From NCBI RefSeq assembly GCF_015773195.1, contig NZ_JADWYK010000014.1, forward strand, positions 1-64,000: DNA of 64,000 nt, in the 5' to 3' direction. This document shows positions 7,740 to 14,862 of the stretch, piece by piece. Origin of the DNA: Hymenobacter guriensis (GTDB lineage Bacteria > Bacteroidota > Bacteroidia > Cytophagales > Hymenobacteraceae). The stretch's first letter is position 1, and every line of letters begins with the position of its first letter. The position numbers and the translations under genes were made by a program. The notes under the pieces are model-generated. The model was not told the origin of the DNA, searched no databases, and saw nothing but the letters and a program-made list of their open reading frames with translations.

Positions 7740-9284
7740 ATGCCCAACGAAAACACGGACCCGGTTTTTCAGCTCATCAAGTCCCTGACCCGCACCGAGA
7801 AGCGTCATTTCCGTTTGTTTGCCAACCGGCAGGGCTCGGCGGACGGCCTTAAGTTCCTGCAATTGTTCGACGCGCTGGATGGGCAGGAGCGCTACGATGA
7901 GGAGCGCGTGCTGGCGCAGGTGCCGGCCATCAAAAAAGTGCAAGTAGCCAACCTCAAGGCCAATCTGTACCGCCAGTTGCTGGCCAGCCTGCGCATGTAC
8001 CACGCGGGCCACAACACCGATATCCAGCTGCGGGAGCAGCTCGACTACGCCCGCGTGCTCTACAACCGCGGCCTGTATATCCAGAGCCTGCGCATGCTGG
8101 AAAAGGTAAAGCAAGCCGCCCAGCAGGCCGAAATGCAGCATATCACGCTCATGGCCCTCGACTTCGAGAAGCTGATTGAGGGCCAGTACATCACGCGCAG
8201 CCTGCGCGGCCGGGCGCGGGAGCTGTCGGACGAGGCTACCACCACTGTGGCGCATGTGGCGCGGGAGCATGCCCTGTCCAACCTGGCGCTGCGCATGTAC
8301 GGGCGCTACCTCAAAATCGGGCACACCCGCAACCAGCAGGACTACGACAAGATTACCGATTACTTCCGCCAGGACCTGCCGCTGCTGGACCCCCGGCAGG
8401 CCACGTTCTTCGAACAGCTGTACTACTACCAGGCCCACGTGTGGTACTACACCATCACGCAAAACTTCCGGCTCTGCTTCCGCTACGCCCAGAAGTGGGT
8501 GGATTTGTTTGAGGCCAACCCCCTGATGCGTGAGCAGCAGGCCATGCTCTACATCAAGGGCCTGCACAATCTGCTGGTGACGGCCTACAACATGCTATAC
8601 TACAGCAGGTTTGAGGAAGTGCTAACCCGGCTGGAAGCCTACGCCGCCGACCCGGAGCGCCGCACCAGCCCCAACATCGACATGCTGCTGTTCCTGTACA
8701 TCTACACCAACCGCATCAACGGCTACTTCATGCGCGGGCAGTTCACGGAGGGGCTGAAGATCGTGCCCGAGCTGCTCGAAAACCTGGAGAATTTCCGCTT
8801 GCAGATGGACTCGCACCGGCGCCTGGTGTTCTACTACAAAATTGCCAGCCTGTACTTCGGCAGCGGCCAGCCCGATAAGGCCATTGAGTACCTCAACAAG
8901 GTTATCTACTTCAAGGAAGCCAGCCTGCGCGAAGACATCCAGTGCTTTGCCCGCATCCTCAACCTGATTGCCCACTACGAAGCCGGCCGCGACGAATCCC
9001 TGGACTACCAGATCCGGTCGGTGTACCGCTTCCTGGGCAAGATGAACGACCAGCAGCAGATGCAGGAGGCCATTTTCAAGTTCCTGCGTAGCCTCGGCGA
9101 CGTGGCCCCGTCCCAGCTCAAGGAGTCCTTCCTCAAACTCAAAAACAAGCTTATTGTCATTGCCGAAAACCCCTACGAGCGGCGCCCTTTCCTCTACCTC
9201 GACATCATTTCCTGGCTGGAAAGCAAGATTGAGAATGTGCCCGTGCAGGATATCATCCGCCGCAGGTTTCCCAAGCTTAAGTAG
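7740..9284 (+). CDS. uncharacterised 514-aa helical protein
   Basis: A soluble protein with no signal peptide, no membrane segment and no catalytic motif that I recognise. The sequence is strongly alpha-helical and rich in Tyr, Leu, Gln and Arg. It has TPR-like stretches, for example KIASLYFGSGQPDKAIEYLNKVIYFKEA and LYNRGLYIQSLRMLEKVKQAA, which suggest a scaffold of helical hairpins. The N-terminus (VFQLIKSLTRTEKRHFRLFA) looks like a conserved domain start and supports the ATG at 7740. It stands alone: ilv genes diverge on one side and a repeat-rich gap follows. I do not know its function. Confidence 0.85.
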   Translation: MPNENTDPVFQLIKSLTRTEKRHFRLFANRQGSADGLKFLQLFDALDGQERYDEERVLAQVPAIKKVQVANLKANLYRQLLASLRMYHAGHNTDIQLREQLDYARVLYNRGLYIQSLRMLEKVKQAAQQAEMQHITLMALDFEKLIEGQYITRSLRGRARELSDEATTTVAHVAREHALSNLALRMYGRYLKIGHTRNQQDYDKITDYFRQDLPLLDPRQATFFEQLYYYQAHVWYYTITQNFRLCFRYAQKWVDLFEANPLMREQQAMLYIKGLHNLLVTAYNMLYYSRFEEVLTRLEAYAADPERRTSPNIDMLLFLYIYTNRINGYFMRGQFTEGLKIVPELLENLENFRLQMDSHRRLVFYYKIASLYFGSGQPDKAIEYLNKVIYFKEASLREDIQCFARILNLIAHYEAGRDESLDYQIRSVYRFLGKMNDQQQMQEAIFKFLRSLGDVAPSQLKESFLKLKNKLIVIAENPYERRPFLYLDIISWLESKIENVPVQDIIRRRFPKLK

Positions 9285-9290
9285 GAAATT

Positions 9291-9354
9291 GGTGAGTGCG
9301 TGGAACGTGTCATAGCGAGCAGTGCGAAGCAATGACACGTTCCACGCACTCACC
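9291..9354. repeat. perfect 23-bp inverted repeat
   Basis: Arms 9291-9313 and 9332-9354 are exactly complementary over 23 bp around an 18-nt loop. The centre (CATAGCGAGC-AGT-GCGAAGCAATG) is a variant of the CATTGCGAGC...GCGAAGCAAT repeat found at five other places here. It begins 7 bp after the stop codon of the 514-aa gene and could act as a 3' stabiliser or terminator, although no T-run follows. Confidence 0.75.
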
Positions 9355-9366
9355 CCGAAGACGTGA

Positions 9367-9402
9367 AAAGCCCCTGATGCCAGCACGGACGTCAGGGGCT
9401 TT
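9367..9402. terminator. hairpin module of an intergenic repeat
   Basis: AAAGCCCCTGA pairs with TCAGGGGCTTT over 11 bp, with a 14-nt loop. The loop sequence recurs inverted in the hairpin at 35400-35429. Each hairpin lies within about 30 bp of a TTGTACAGGACGGAT-GCTTCGC...GCTCGCAATGACA block. It may terminate in either direction. Confidence 0.6.
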
Positions 9403-9425
9403 CTGGTAGAAGAATGTATCTGGTT

Positions 9426-9464
9426 TTGTACAGGACGGATGGCTTCGCACTGCTCGCAATGACA
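9426..9464. repeat. TTGTACAGGACGGAT...GCTCGCAATGACA repeat
   Basis: This is a copy of a 39-bp extragenic repeat whose second half is itself palindromic (GCTTCGC-ACT-GCTCGC). Near-identical copies lie at 12057-12093 and 35455-35493, and inverted partial copies at 11941-11966 and 35335-35368. The remainder of the 9285-9649 gap holds only these repeats and a GTGA/TCAC-rich stretch at about 9623-9655. Confidence 0.8.
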
Positions 9465-9649
9465 GCTTCTCCGCACCCCGAAGCAGGCGTAGTGCACTCC
9501 CGAGGCAAGAGTATACTACGCCGGTGGAAATAGTCTGTTACTCTTGCCGCACGAGTGGCAGACTTTTTCCGCATTAAGAGGCACAACTGCCGGAAGCGCG
9601 CAGCCTGCGCCGTCAGAACGTCAACTCACCAGTTCACTATCTCAACAAC

Positions 9650-10504
9650 TCACAGCTTCAGCACCGGCTGGCCTTGCAGGGCCTGGATGAAGAGGAAGGC
9701 TACCAACCCCGTGTACAGCAAAGCGCCCAGCCAAGTAAGCAGCGCGGCCCGGCGCGGCAGGCGGCGGCTCAGCCACCAGCCCAGCAACGGCACCACCTGC
9801 AGGGCGTGCATGCCCAGGAAGTGGGCAATGCGCAGGTCGCCGGCGCGGGTGCTCCAGCCCAGGCCGGGCAGACCGGGGCCGCCGTCGGGGGCGCCTACCG
9901 TGTGCTGGTTGAGATGAATCATCATGCCGCCCAGCACCGAGCCCACCAGAAACAGCAGCAGCCCGAGGCGCACGCCCCACACGTAGCCGGCCGGGCCGTG
10001 GGGCCGGTAGCGCCACCCCAGGTACACGGCCGCTACGGTGGCCCCGGTATTCACCATAATGGCTACGCCCATCAGATTGAAGACGAGAATATTCAACGGC
10101 GTGGCAATATTGTAGTGCGAAGCGGTGCCGCGGGCGGCCTGCAGCACAATGCAGGCAATTTCGACCAGCATACAAACAGCTACTACCCGGCTTACGCGCC
10201 GTACCCCGCGTTGCGCCGGAGTGGGCAGGTCGGCCAGCAGCCAGCCCAGCGTCCAGACAAAAGCCAGCACCGACAGGCAGAACTTAATGGGCTTCAGCCA
10301 GACCGGGGCGCCCGTAACCAGGCGGGCATCCAGCGGCAGCAGCACCAGGGCTACTCCCAACAGGGCTACGTGCAGCCAACCCGTCCAGGAAAGCACGGGG
10401 TTTACGCGGTGCAGGATCCGCAGCCAGCCGCCTATGCTGCTCGTGGGAGCCGTTTTTTGCGGCAGATCAAACGTTGGAGGCAATGAAAGGGAAGATGAGT
10501 TCAT
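9650..10504 (-). CDS. seven-helix membrane protein, unknown function
   Basis: A 284-residue integral membrane protein with about seven hydrophobic segments. They include LHVALLGVALVLLPL, LSVLAFVWTLGWLLA, VVAVCMLVEIACIVL, GVAIMVNTGATVAAVYLGW, LLLFLVGSVLGGMMIHL, LGMHALQVVPLLGWWL and LGALLYTGLVAFLFI. Histidines lie near several helices (MMIHLNQH, AHFLGMH). It has no signature I recognise. It follows the DUF4281/ABA4-like membrane gene by 12 bp in the same direction, so the two are probably co-transcribed. Between it and the convergent gene upstream there are only repeats. Confidence 0.8.
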   Translation of the reverse strand: MNSSSLSLPPTFDLPQKTAPTSSIGGWLRILHRVNPVLSWTGWLHVALLGVALVLLPLDARLVTGAPVWLKPIKFCLSVLAFVWTLGWLLADLPTPAQRGVRRVSRVVAVCMLVEIACIVLQAARGTASHYNIATPLNILVFNLMGVAIMVNTGATVAAVYLGWRYRPHGPAGYVWGVRLGLLLFLVGSVLGGMMIHLNQHTVGAPDGGPGLPGLGWSTRAGDLRIAHFLGMHALQVVPLLGWWLSRRLPRRAALLTWLGALLYTGLVAFLFIQALQGQPVLKL

Positions 10505-10516
10505 AGCGGTAGGAGG

Positions 10517-10975
10517 TTAGGATGGAAGTTCAGTAGGGGGAGTAACGGGGCGCAGCTGGCGCAACCCGGCGTAGAGCAGCAGGCCTACCGGCCCCACCAA
10601 AAATGTGAGGAGCAGGCAGGGCACGCGCAGATACCAGGCCAGCCCGCGCCGCTCGGCATCCTGCGTTTCCCAGATGCCCACGGCCAGATCAAAGCACAGG
10701 TAATGCACCCACCCGGCCGTGAGGGCCCACGGATCCTGAAACAGGGCCCGCACCTCGGCCAGGGAGCTGAAGCCGCCTTCCGTAGCATGAGGGCTGAAAT
10801 AATGCACCGTAAGCAAGGCGGCGTAGGTGGCGGCCAGCAGCAAGGGCCACACGCCGCTGCGCACCAGCCGGCGCGTAACCACCCAGCGGGGCGCGGCCAT
10901 CAGCAGCAGCCAGGCGGGCAGCACGGCCGTGTTGGCCACGGAAAACACAAATTCGGGAGTGAGGAAGGCGGGCAT
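10517..10975 (-). CDS. ABA4-like (DUF4281) membrane protein
   Basis: A 152-residue protein with four hydrophobic segments. The pattern WALTAGWVHYLCFDLAVGIWETQDAERRG, followed by VPCLLLTFLVGPVGLLLYAGLR, is characteristic of the ABA DEFICIENT 4-like/DUF4281 family. In plants that family is linked to carotenoid (neoxanthin) metabolism. The bacterial role is not established. Hymenobacter-type bacteria are carotenoid-pigmented, which makes a pigment link attractive, but no crt gene is present in the window. It is the first gene of a two-gene unit with the membrane protein downstream. Confidence 0.8.
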   Translation of the reverse strand: MPAFLTPEFVFSVANTAVLPAWLLLMAAPRWVVTRRLVRSGVWPLLLAATYAALLTVHYFSPHATEGGFSSLAEVRALFQDPWALTAGWVHYLCFDLAVGIWETQDAERRGLAWYLRVPCLLLTFLVGPVGLLLYAGLRQLRPVTPPTELPS

Positions 10976-11194
10976 ACAAACGGGCAGAAGTACAGCCGTA
11001 AAAGTATTAGCCGCCCGGCCAGCTGGCTAACCCATCCGGGGTGAAGCGTAGAATAGCCGGGGCGAAGCGTCTGGCGTCCGTTGCCAACTACTGGTTAGGC
11101 GTTGATGGGAAAGGCTCTACCACGCGTAACAGATAACCAAAGTCAGACAACGGTCAACGGATAACTGAAAACCAACAACTGACGAGTAGCTGCG

Positions 11195-11202
11195 TACTTT
11201 TG
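11195..11202 (+). promoter_or_regulatory. -7 element TACTTTTG
   Basis: An exact match to the Bacteroidota -7 consensus TAnnTTTG, ending 6 bp before the ATG at 11209, so the transcript would be nearly leaderless. No TTG was found at the usual -33 spacing. Confidence 0.45.
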
Positions 11203-11208
11203 CAGGGT

Positions 11209-11883
11209 ATGACGGCTTTGCGTGGAATTCTGCTGGGGGTGCTGGGCGGCGGGTGGCTGACGACGGCTGCCGCTGCCGGGCCGCTGCCGCCCGATTCCAG
11301 CCGCGTGCGCCAGTCGCACCGGCGGCTGGTGTTTCAGTTCGACCAGCGCTACTCGGTGCTCAATGGCAGCGTGGTGGGCATCAACGGGCTGAAGGTGGGC
11401 GTGGAATTCCGGGGGCGGGTGCGTACAGGCCTGGGCCTGTACCTGCTCTCCGATGGCGTGCCCACCGATGTGGCTTTGCCCGCACACCTGCCCGCCGGCA
11501 CCCGCGACGAGCTGCGCTTCCGCTACGTGGCGGCCTACGGCGAATACGTGGTGAAGGGTACGCCCCGCTGGGAGCTGAGCACACCTACCCAGCTGGGCAT
11601 CGGCCGCTACTACGCCCGCTACGAAAAGCCCGATGGAGAAGTGGAGCGCACCCCTCGGCGGCTGATTTACATGTTTGAGCCTTCCGTGGCCGGCCACGTG
11701 CGCGTTTTCCGGTGGGTGGGCCTGGGCGCCGGTGGCGGCTACCGCCAGATGCTGTTCATGAACAATGCCCTGGAAAGTGAGCTGAACGGACCCATCTTCT
11801 TCGGCCGCGTCAAGCTCTTCCTCGGTGACTTGTACAAAATCGTGCGCGGCCGCCAGCGCCTGTTCTCCCAGCAGGGACTCTGA
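11209..11883 (+). CDS. secreted protein of unknown function
   Basis: A 224-residue protein that starts with an apparent signal peptide (MTALRGILLGVLGGGWLTTAAAA, cleavage after the Ala run). The ATG at 11209 is preferred to an upstream TTG because it begins the signal peptide and sits just after a TACTTTTG promoter element. The rest is beta-rich with alternating aromatic and glycine residues (ELRFRYVAAYGEYVVKG, LGIGRYYARYEKPDGE, VGLGAGGGYRQMLFMNN). This suggests an outer-membrane or periplasmic beta-barrel-like fold. There is no recognised family and it is a single gene. Confidence 0.75.
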   Translation: MTALRGILLGVLGGGWLTTAAAAGPLPPDSSRVRQSHRRLVFQFDQRYSVLNGSVVGINGLKVGVEFRGRVRTGLGLYLLSDGVPTDVALPAHLPAGTRDELRFRYVAAYGEYVVKGTPRWELSTPTQLGIGRYYARYEKPDGEVERTPRRLIYMFEPSVAGHVRVFRWVGLGAGGGYRQMLFMNNALESELNGPIFFGRVKLFLGDLYKIVRGRQRLFSQQGL

Positions 11884-11923
11884 TGTAATGTGCTGCGCTT
11901 TGCTAATGTGGGGAATGTGGTTT

Positions 11924-12115
11924 GAATGTGCTAATGGTCGGTCATTGCCAGCAGCGCGAAGCAATTGGGGCTAAGAGCGTGCTGAGCTTCATAAAGTGGA
12001 AAGCCCTTTCCGGCGCGTGCGGGAAAGGGCTTTCTGGTAAAAGAACGGGTCTGGTATTGTACAGGACGGATTGCTTCGCGCTGCTCGCAATGAAGGTTAA
12101 AGCATTAGCACATTC
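11924..12115. repeat. nested palindromic intergenic element
   Basis: Three inverted repeats lie one inside another. The outer pair is GAATGTGCTAATG (11924-11936) with its exact complement at 12103-12115. The middle pair is CATTGC-AGC...GCGAAGCAAT (11941-11966) facing GGATTGCTTCGC...GCTCGCAATGA (12057-12093). The inner pair is a 12-bp stem AAAGCCCTTTCC (12000-12011) with GGAAAGGGCTTT (12022-12033). After the inner hairpin comes TCTGGTAAAAGAA, also seen (TCTGGTAGAAGAA) after the hairpin at 9402. The element lies between two convergent genes. Confidence 0.75.
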
Positions 12116-12145
12116 CTCCACATTCTCCACATCAGCACATTCAAT

Positions 12146-12514
12146 TCAGTTCCCCCGGGCGGGGCGGCGTAGCACGAACAGCGTGTGAGCGGGGCGCTTA
12201 TCAGGTTGCTGGTACATCTGCACCACTTCCCAGCCCAGCTTGCCCATGTAGGTGAGGGCACTCACATGGGTAGCAAACACCTGCAGCTTGCCCGCCTCGC
12301 GCTGGGAAAGGGAGCCGCCGCCCAGCTTCTCGAAACCGTAGCCGAAGTCCACGAAGATGTCGCCGGCTTTGGCTTTGTTGTCGGGCGCGAACAGGTTGTC
12401 GGTCGTCAGCAGCTCGCAGTACTCGTAGCGCTGGGTGTCGATGGTTTGGGCCTGGGCGCGGCCGGTCCAGCTCAGGAGCGGCATGAAGAAGGCGAGGAAG
12501 AGAAGACGTTTCAT
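12146..12514 (-). CDS. small secreted protein
   Basis: A 122-residue protein. The ATG at 12514 begins a clear signal peptide (MKRLLFLAFFMPLLSWTGRAQAQ). The mature part contains YEYCELLTTDN, DFGYGFEKLGGG and VSALTYMGKLGWEVVQMY. The last of these resembles small Bacteroidota proteins whose C-terminal 'LNYMGKLGWEFVQ' motif is widespread but has no assigned role. It is transcribed towards the nested palindrome, with a terminator separating it from the peptidase gene upstream. Confidence 0.75.
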   Translation of the reverse strand: MKRLLFLAFFMPLLSWTGRAQAQTIDTQRYEYCELLTTDNLFAPDNKAKAGDIFVDFGYGFEKLGGGSLSQREAGKLQVFATHVSALTYMGKLGWEVVQMYQQPDKRPAHTLFVLRRPARGN

Positions 12515-12543
12515 AAAAAGTGCGCAAGAGCGTGAGGAAAGCA

Positions 12544-12604
12544 TAAAAAGGGCTGGCTGGATGAGGGAATTGATGCCATGCATTTTCCCCTCATCCGGCC
12601 AGCC
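12544..12604 (-). terminator. terminator after the M49 peptidase
   Basis: A long stem, GGCTGGC-TGGATGAGGG against CCCTCATCC-GGCCAGCC, with about a 20-nt loop. On the minus strand it is followed by CCCTTTTTATG. It is well placed 27 bp after the peptidase stop codon. Confidence 0.8.
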
Positions 12605-12630
12605 ACTCCGGTAATATACGAGGCCCAGCG

Positions 12631-14784
12631 CTAATTCACGTTCGGCAGAAACGAATACTTGCGGCCGTACTCCAGCATCTGCTGGGCAAAGTCGGTAGGG
12701 TATTCCAGCTTCACGTCGATAATTTTTCCTTCCTGCTCCACCGGCACCAGCTTGGGCTGGATAAAGCCGGCGTAGGGCGCAATGCCCAGCTTCTGGTAGC
12801 GGGCCAGTACCTGCTTGTGCAAGTCGGCATCTACCTTCACGCCGTAGGTTTCAATCAGGTTTTTGGCTGCGTTGTAGTCGCCCTCGCTCGTGATGCGCTG
12901 GGTTTCGCGCAGCAGCTGCCCAAACAGAGTGCGCAGCTTCTGGTAGTCATTGATGTGGAAGAAGGTTTTGCCCTCACGTGTTACCTGCTCAATCACCTTG
13001 TCCTTCCTGCCTTTCTCAAACACCCAGCGGGCCACCATCTGGCGGTTGCGCATGTGGGCTTCCTCCACAGTTTCGCCGGGCTGCAGGCGCACCAACTGGG
13101 TCATCAGGCCGCCGCGGATGTAGCTGTCGTACTCGGCTTTGCCTACTTCCAGGCTCGGCATCACGCCCAGCTGTACGAGCTTGTCGTCCATCAGGTAGTA
13201 CAGGGCCACCAGGTCGGCGCGGCCTTCCTCAATGGCGGAGGCGTAGCTTTTCAGGGTTTCCTTGGTGGTGCCCACGCCTTTGTTGATCTGCCCCGAGGCG
13301 TGCCCGATTACCTCGTGCATATCGGTGTGGAGCTTGCCGGCCAGGGCGCCGTACTGCTTGGCGCGCTTCTTTTCAGCTTCATCGAAGGCAAACTCGTCGA
13401 GCATGCCGCCGGCCGAGGCACGGTCGTAGGCTTCCACAATGTTGCCCAGGTTCACCGACTTCGAGCCATGCTCCTTGCGAATCCAGGTGGCGTTGGGCAG
13501 GTTGATACCGATAGGGGTGCTTGGGGCCGCGTCGCCGGCCTCTACCACCGTGGTAATGACCTTAGCCGTGATGCCCACCACGTTTTTCTTGCGGTGCTCG
13601 GCCTTGATGGGCGAGTGGTTTTCAAACCACTGGGCCTGGTCGCCGATGGTTTTGATGCGCTTGGTGGCCTCCACGTCCTTGAACGACACCACCGACTCGT
13701 AGGCAGCGCGGTAGCCCAGCGGGTCGCCGTACACCTCAATAAAGCCGTTCACTACGTCGGTATCCGAGTTGGTGTCGTGTACCCAGGCAATGTTGTACTC
13801 GTCCCACAGCTTCAGGTCGCCGGTGCTGTAGTACTGGATAAGCTTGGTGAGGGCAGCGCGCTGCTCGGGCGTTTCGGCCACGTCCAAGGCCTTGTTCAGC
13901 CAGAAAGCTACCTGCGTGAGGGCTTCGCCGTAGAGGCCACCCACTTTCCAGGGCTGCTCCACGATGTTGCCCTGCTTGTCCTTCACCAGCCGCGAGTTGA
14001 GGCCGTAGGAAATGGGACGCTGGTCGTTTTTGTCGATTTTTTTGGCGTAAAAAGCCTCAGCTTCCGCCTGCGTCACCCCCTGGTAATAGTTGTTGGCCGA
14101 CGTCGTGAGCAAGTCCTGCCCGGCCTCCTGGTTGACGCGCTTGGGTGCCACCTTGGGGTCGAAGAGGATGGAGGTCATCGTTTCCGTGAACTGCTTTAGC
14201 GTCTGGCCGGGCAGCAAAGGCAGGTTGCGTTCGGGCGTGCTTTGCACCAGCTCCCGGAAGTAGGCCGGCGAGAATTCCGGCAGCAGCTTGCGGGTGGAGT
14301 AGTGGTGGTGGATGCCGTTGGAAAACCACACGCGCTTGGCGTAGGTGTTGAACTGCTGGGCCTGCTCTACCTGCTGGGTGTTGGTAGTAGCGGCGCGGCG
14401 CTCCTGGTTGGTTTCCCAGAGGGCCTCCAGGGTGCGGCGCACGCGCAGGTTGTTCTGGTAGTTCTGGTCGTAGATGATGTCGCGCCCGCTCAGCGCTGCT
14501 TCGTACAGATAATACAGCAACTCTTTCTGCTTGGGCTCCAGGGCCTCGAAGCCGGGAACCTCATAGCGCAGGATGCGCAGATCGGCAAACTGCTCACTGA
14601 CTACCTGAAACGGCCCGGCAGCGGGAGCGGAGGCAGCGGGTGTGGCGGGCGGGGTAACAGCAGTGGAGGCGGTAGCGTCGGTGGGTGGAGTGGTGGCACT
14701 TACGCTGGCCGGGGTGGTGCTGGCGCAGCCGCTAAGCTGGGCAGCCAGCAGCAGGGCCGCCGCCGGGAAAAGCAAACGGGACAT
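12631..14784 (-). CDS. peptidase M49 (dipeptidyl peptidase III-like) lipoprotein
   Basis: A 717-residue zinc peptidase. The diagnostic HExxGH motif is HEVIGH at residues 490-495. The second motif, EEGRAD at 519-524, supplies the third zinc ligand and takes the place of the classical EECRAE. The N-terminus is a lipoprotein signal with lipobox LSGC (C20), followed by about 30 Ala/Thr/Pro-rich linker residues, so the enzyme is probably anchored in the periplasm or on the outer membrane. Dipeptidyl peptidase III enzymes remove dipeptides from the N-terminus of short peptides. This fits a peptide-scavenging role like that of the S9 peptidase at 28.1 kb. It is monocistronic, with its own terminator. 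Confidence 0.9.
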   Translation of the reverse strand: MSRLLFPAAALLLAAQLSGCASTTPASVSATTPPTDATASTAVTPPATPAASAPAAGPFQVVSEQFADLRILRYEVPGFEALEPKQKELLYYLYEAALSGRDIIYDQNYQNNLRVRRTLEALWETNQERRAATTNTQQVEQAQQFNTYAKRVWFSNGIHHHYSTRKLLPEFSPAYFRELVQSTPERNLPLLPGQTLKQFTETMTSILFDPKVAPKRVNQEAGQDLLTTSANNYYQGVTQAEAEAFYAKKIDKNDQRPISYGLNSRLVKDKQGNIVEQPWKVGGLYGEALTQVAFWLNKALDVAETPEQRAALTKLIQYYSTGDLKLWDEYNIAWVHDTNSDTDVVNGFIEVYGDPLGYRAAYESVVSFKDVEATKRIKTIGDQAQWFENHSPIKAEHRKKNVVGITAKVITTVVEAGDAAPSTPIGINLPNATWIRKEHGSKSVNLGNIVEAYDRASAGGMLDEFAFDEAEKKRAKQYGALAGKLHTDMHEVIGHASGQINKGVGTTKETLKSYASAIEEGRADLVALYYLMDDKLVQLGVMPSLEVGKAEYDSYIRGGLMTQLVRLQPGETVEEAHMRNRQMVARWVFEKGRKDKVIEQVTREGKTFFHINDYQKLRTLFGQLLRETQRITSEGDYNAAKNLIETYGVKVDADLHKQVLARYQKLGIAPYAGFIQPKLVPVEQEGKIIDVKLEYPTDFAQQMLEYGRKYSFLPNVN

Positions 14785-14862
14785 AGAAAGGAAATGAGCA
14801 ATCGGCTAGTCAGACTACTAGCTACCTACAAAGCTAACGTATTCCGCCCCCCGAAAACAACC

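Noticed and set aside
9285..9649. Possible CRISPR-like array from repeated GCTCGCAATGAC words
   Set aside because: The repeats are palindromic, unevenly spaced and present in only a few copies, without uniform spacers or cas genes.
12817..14199. 460-codon open frame on the plus strand
   Set aside because: It is the antisense shadow of the M49 peptidase gene: high GC at third positions removes stops. The protein is low-complexity Val/Gly/His-rich with no recognisable domain.
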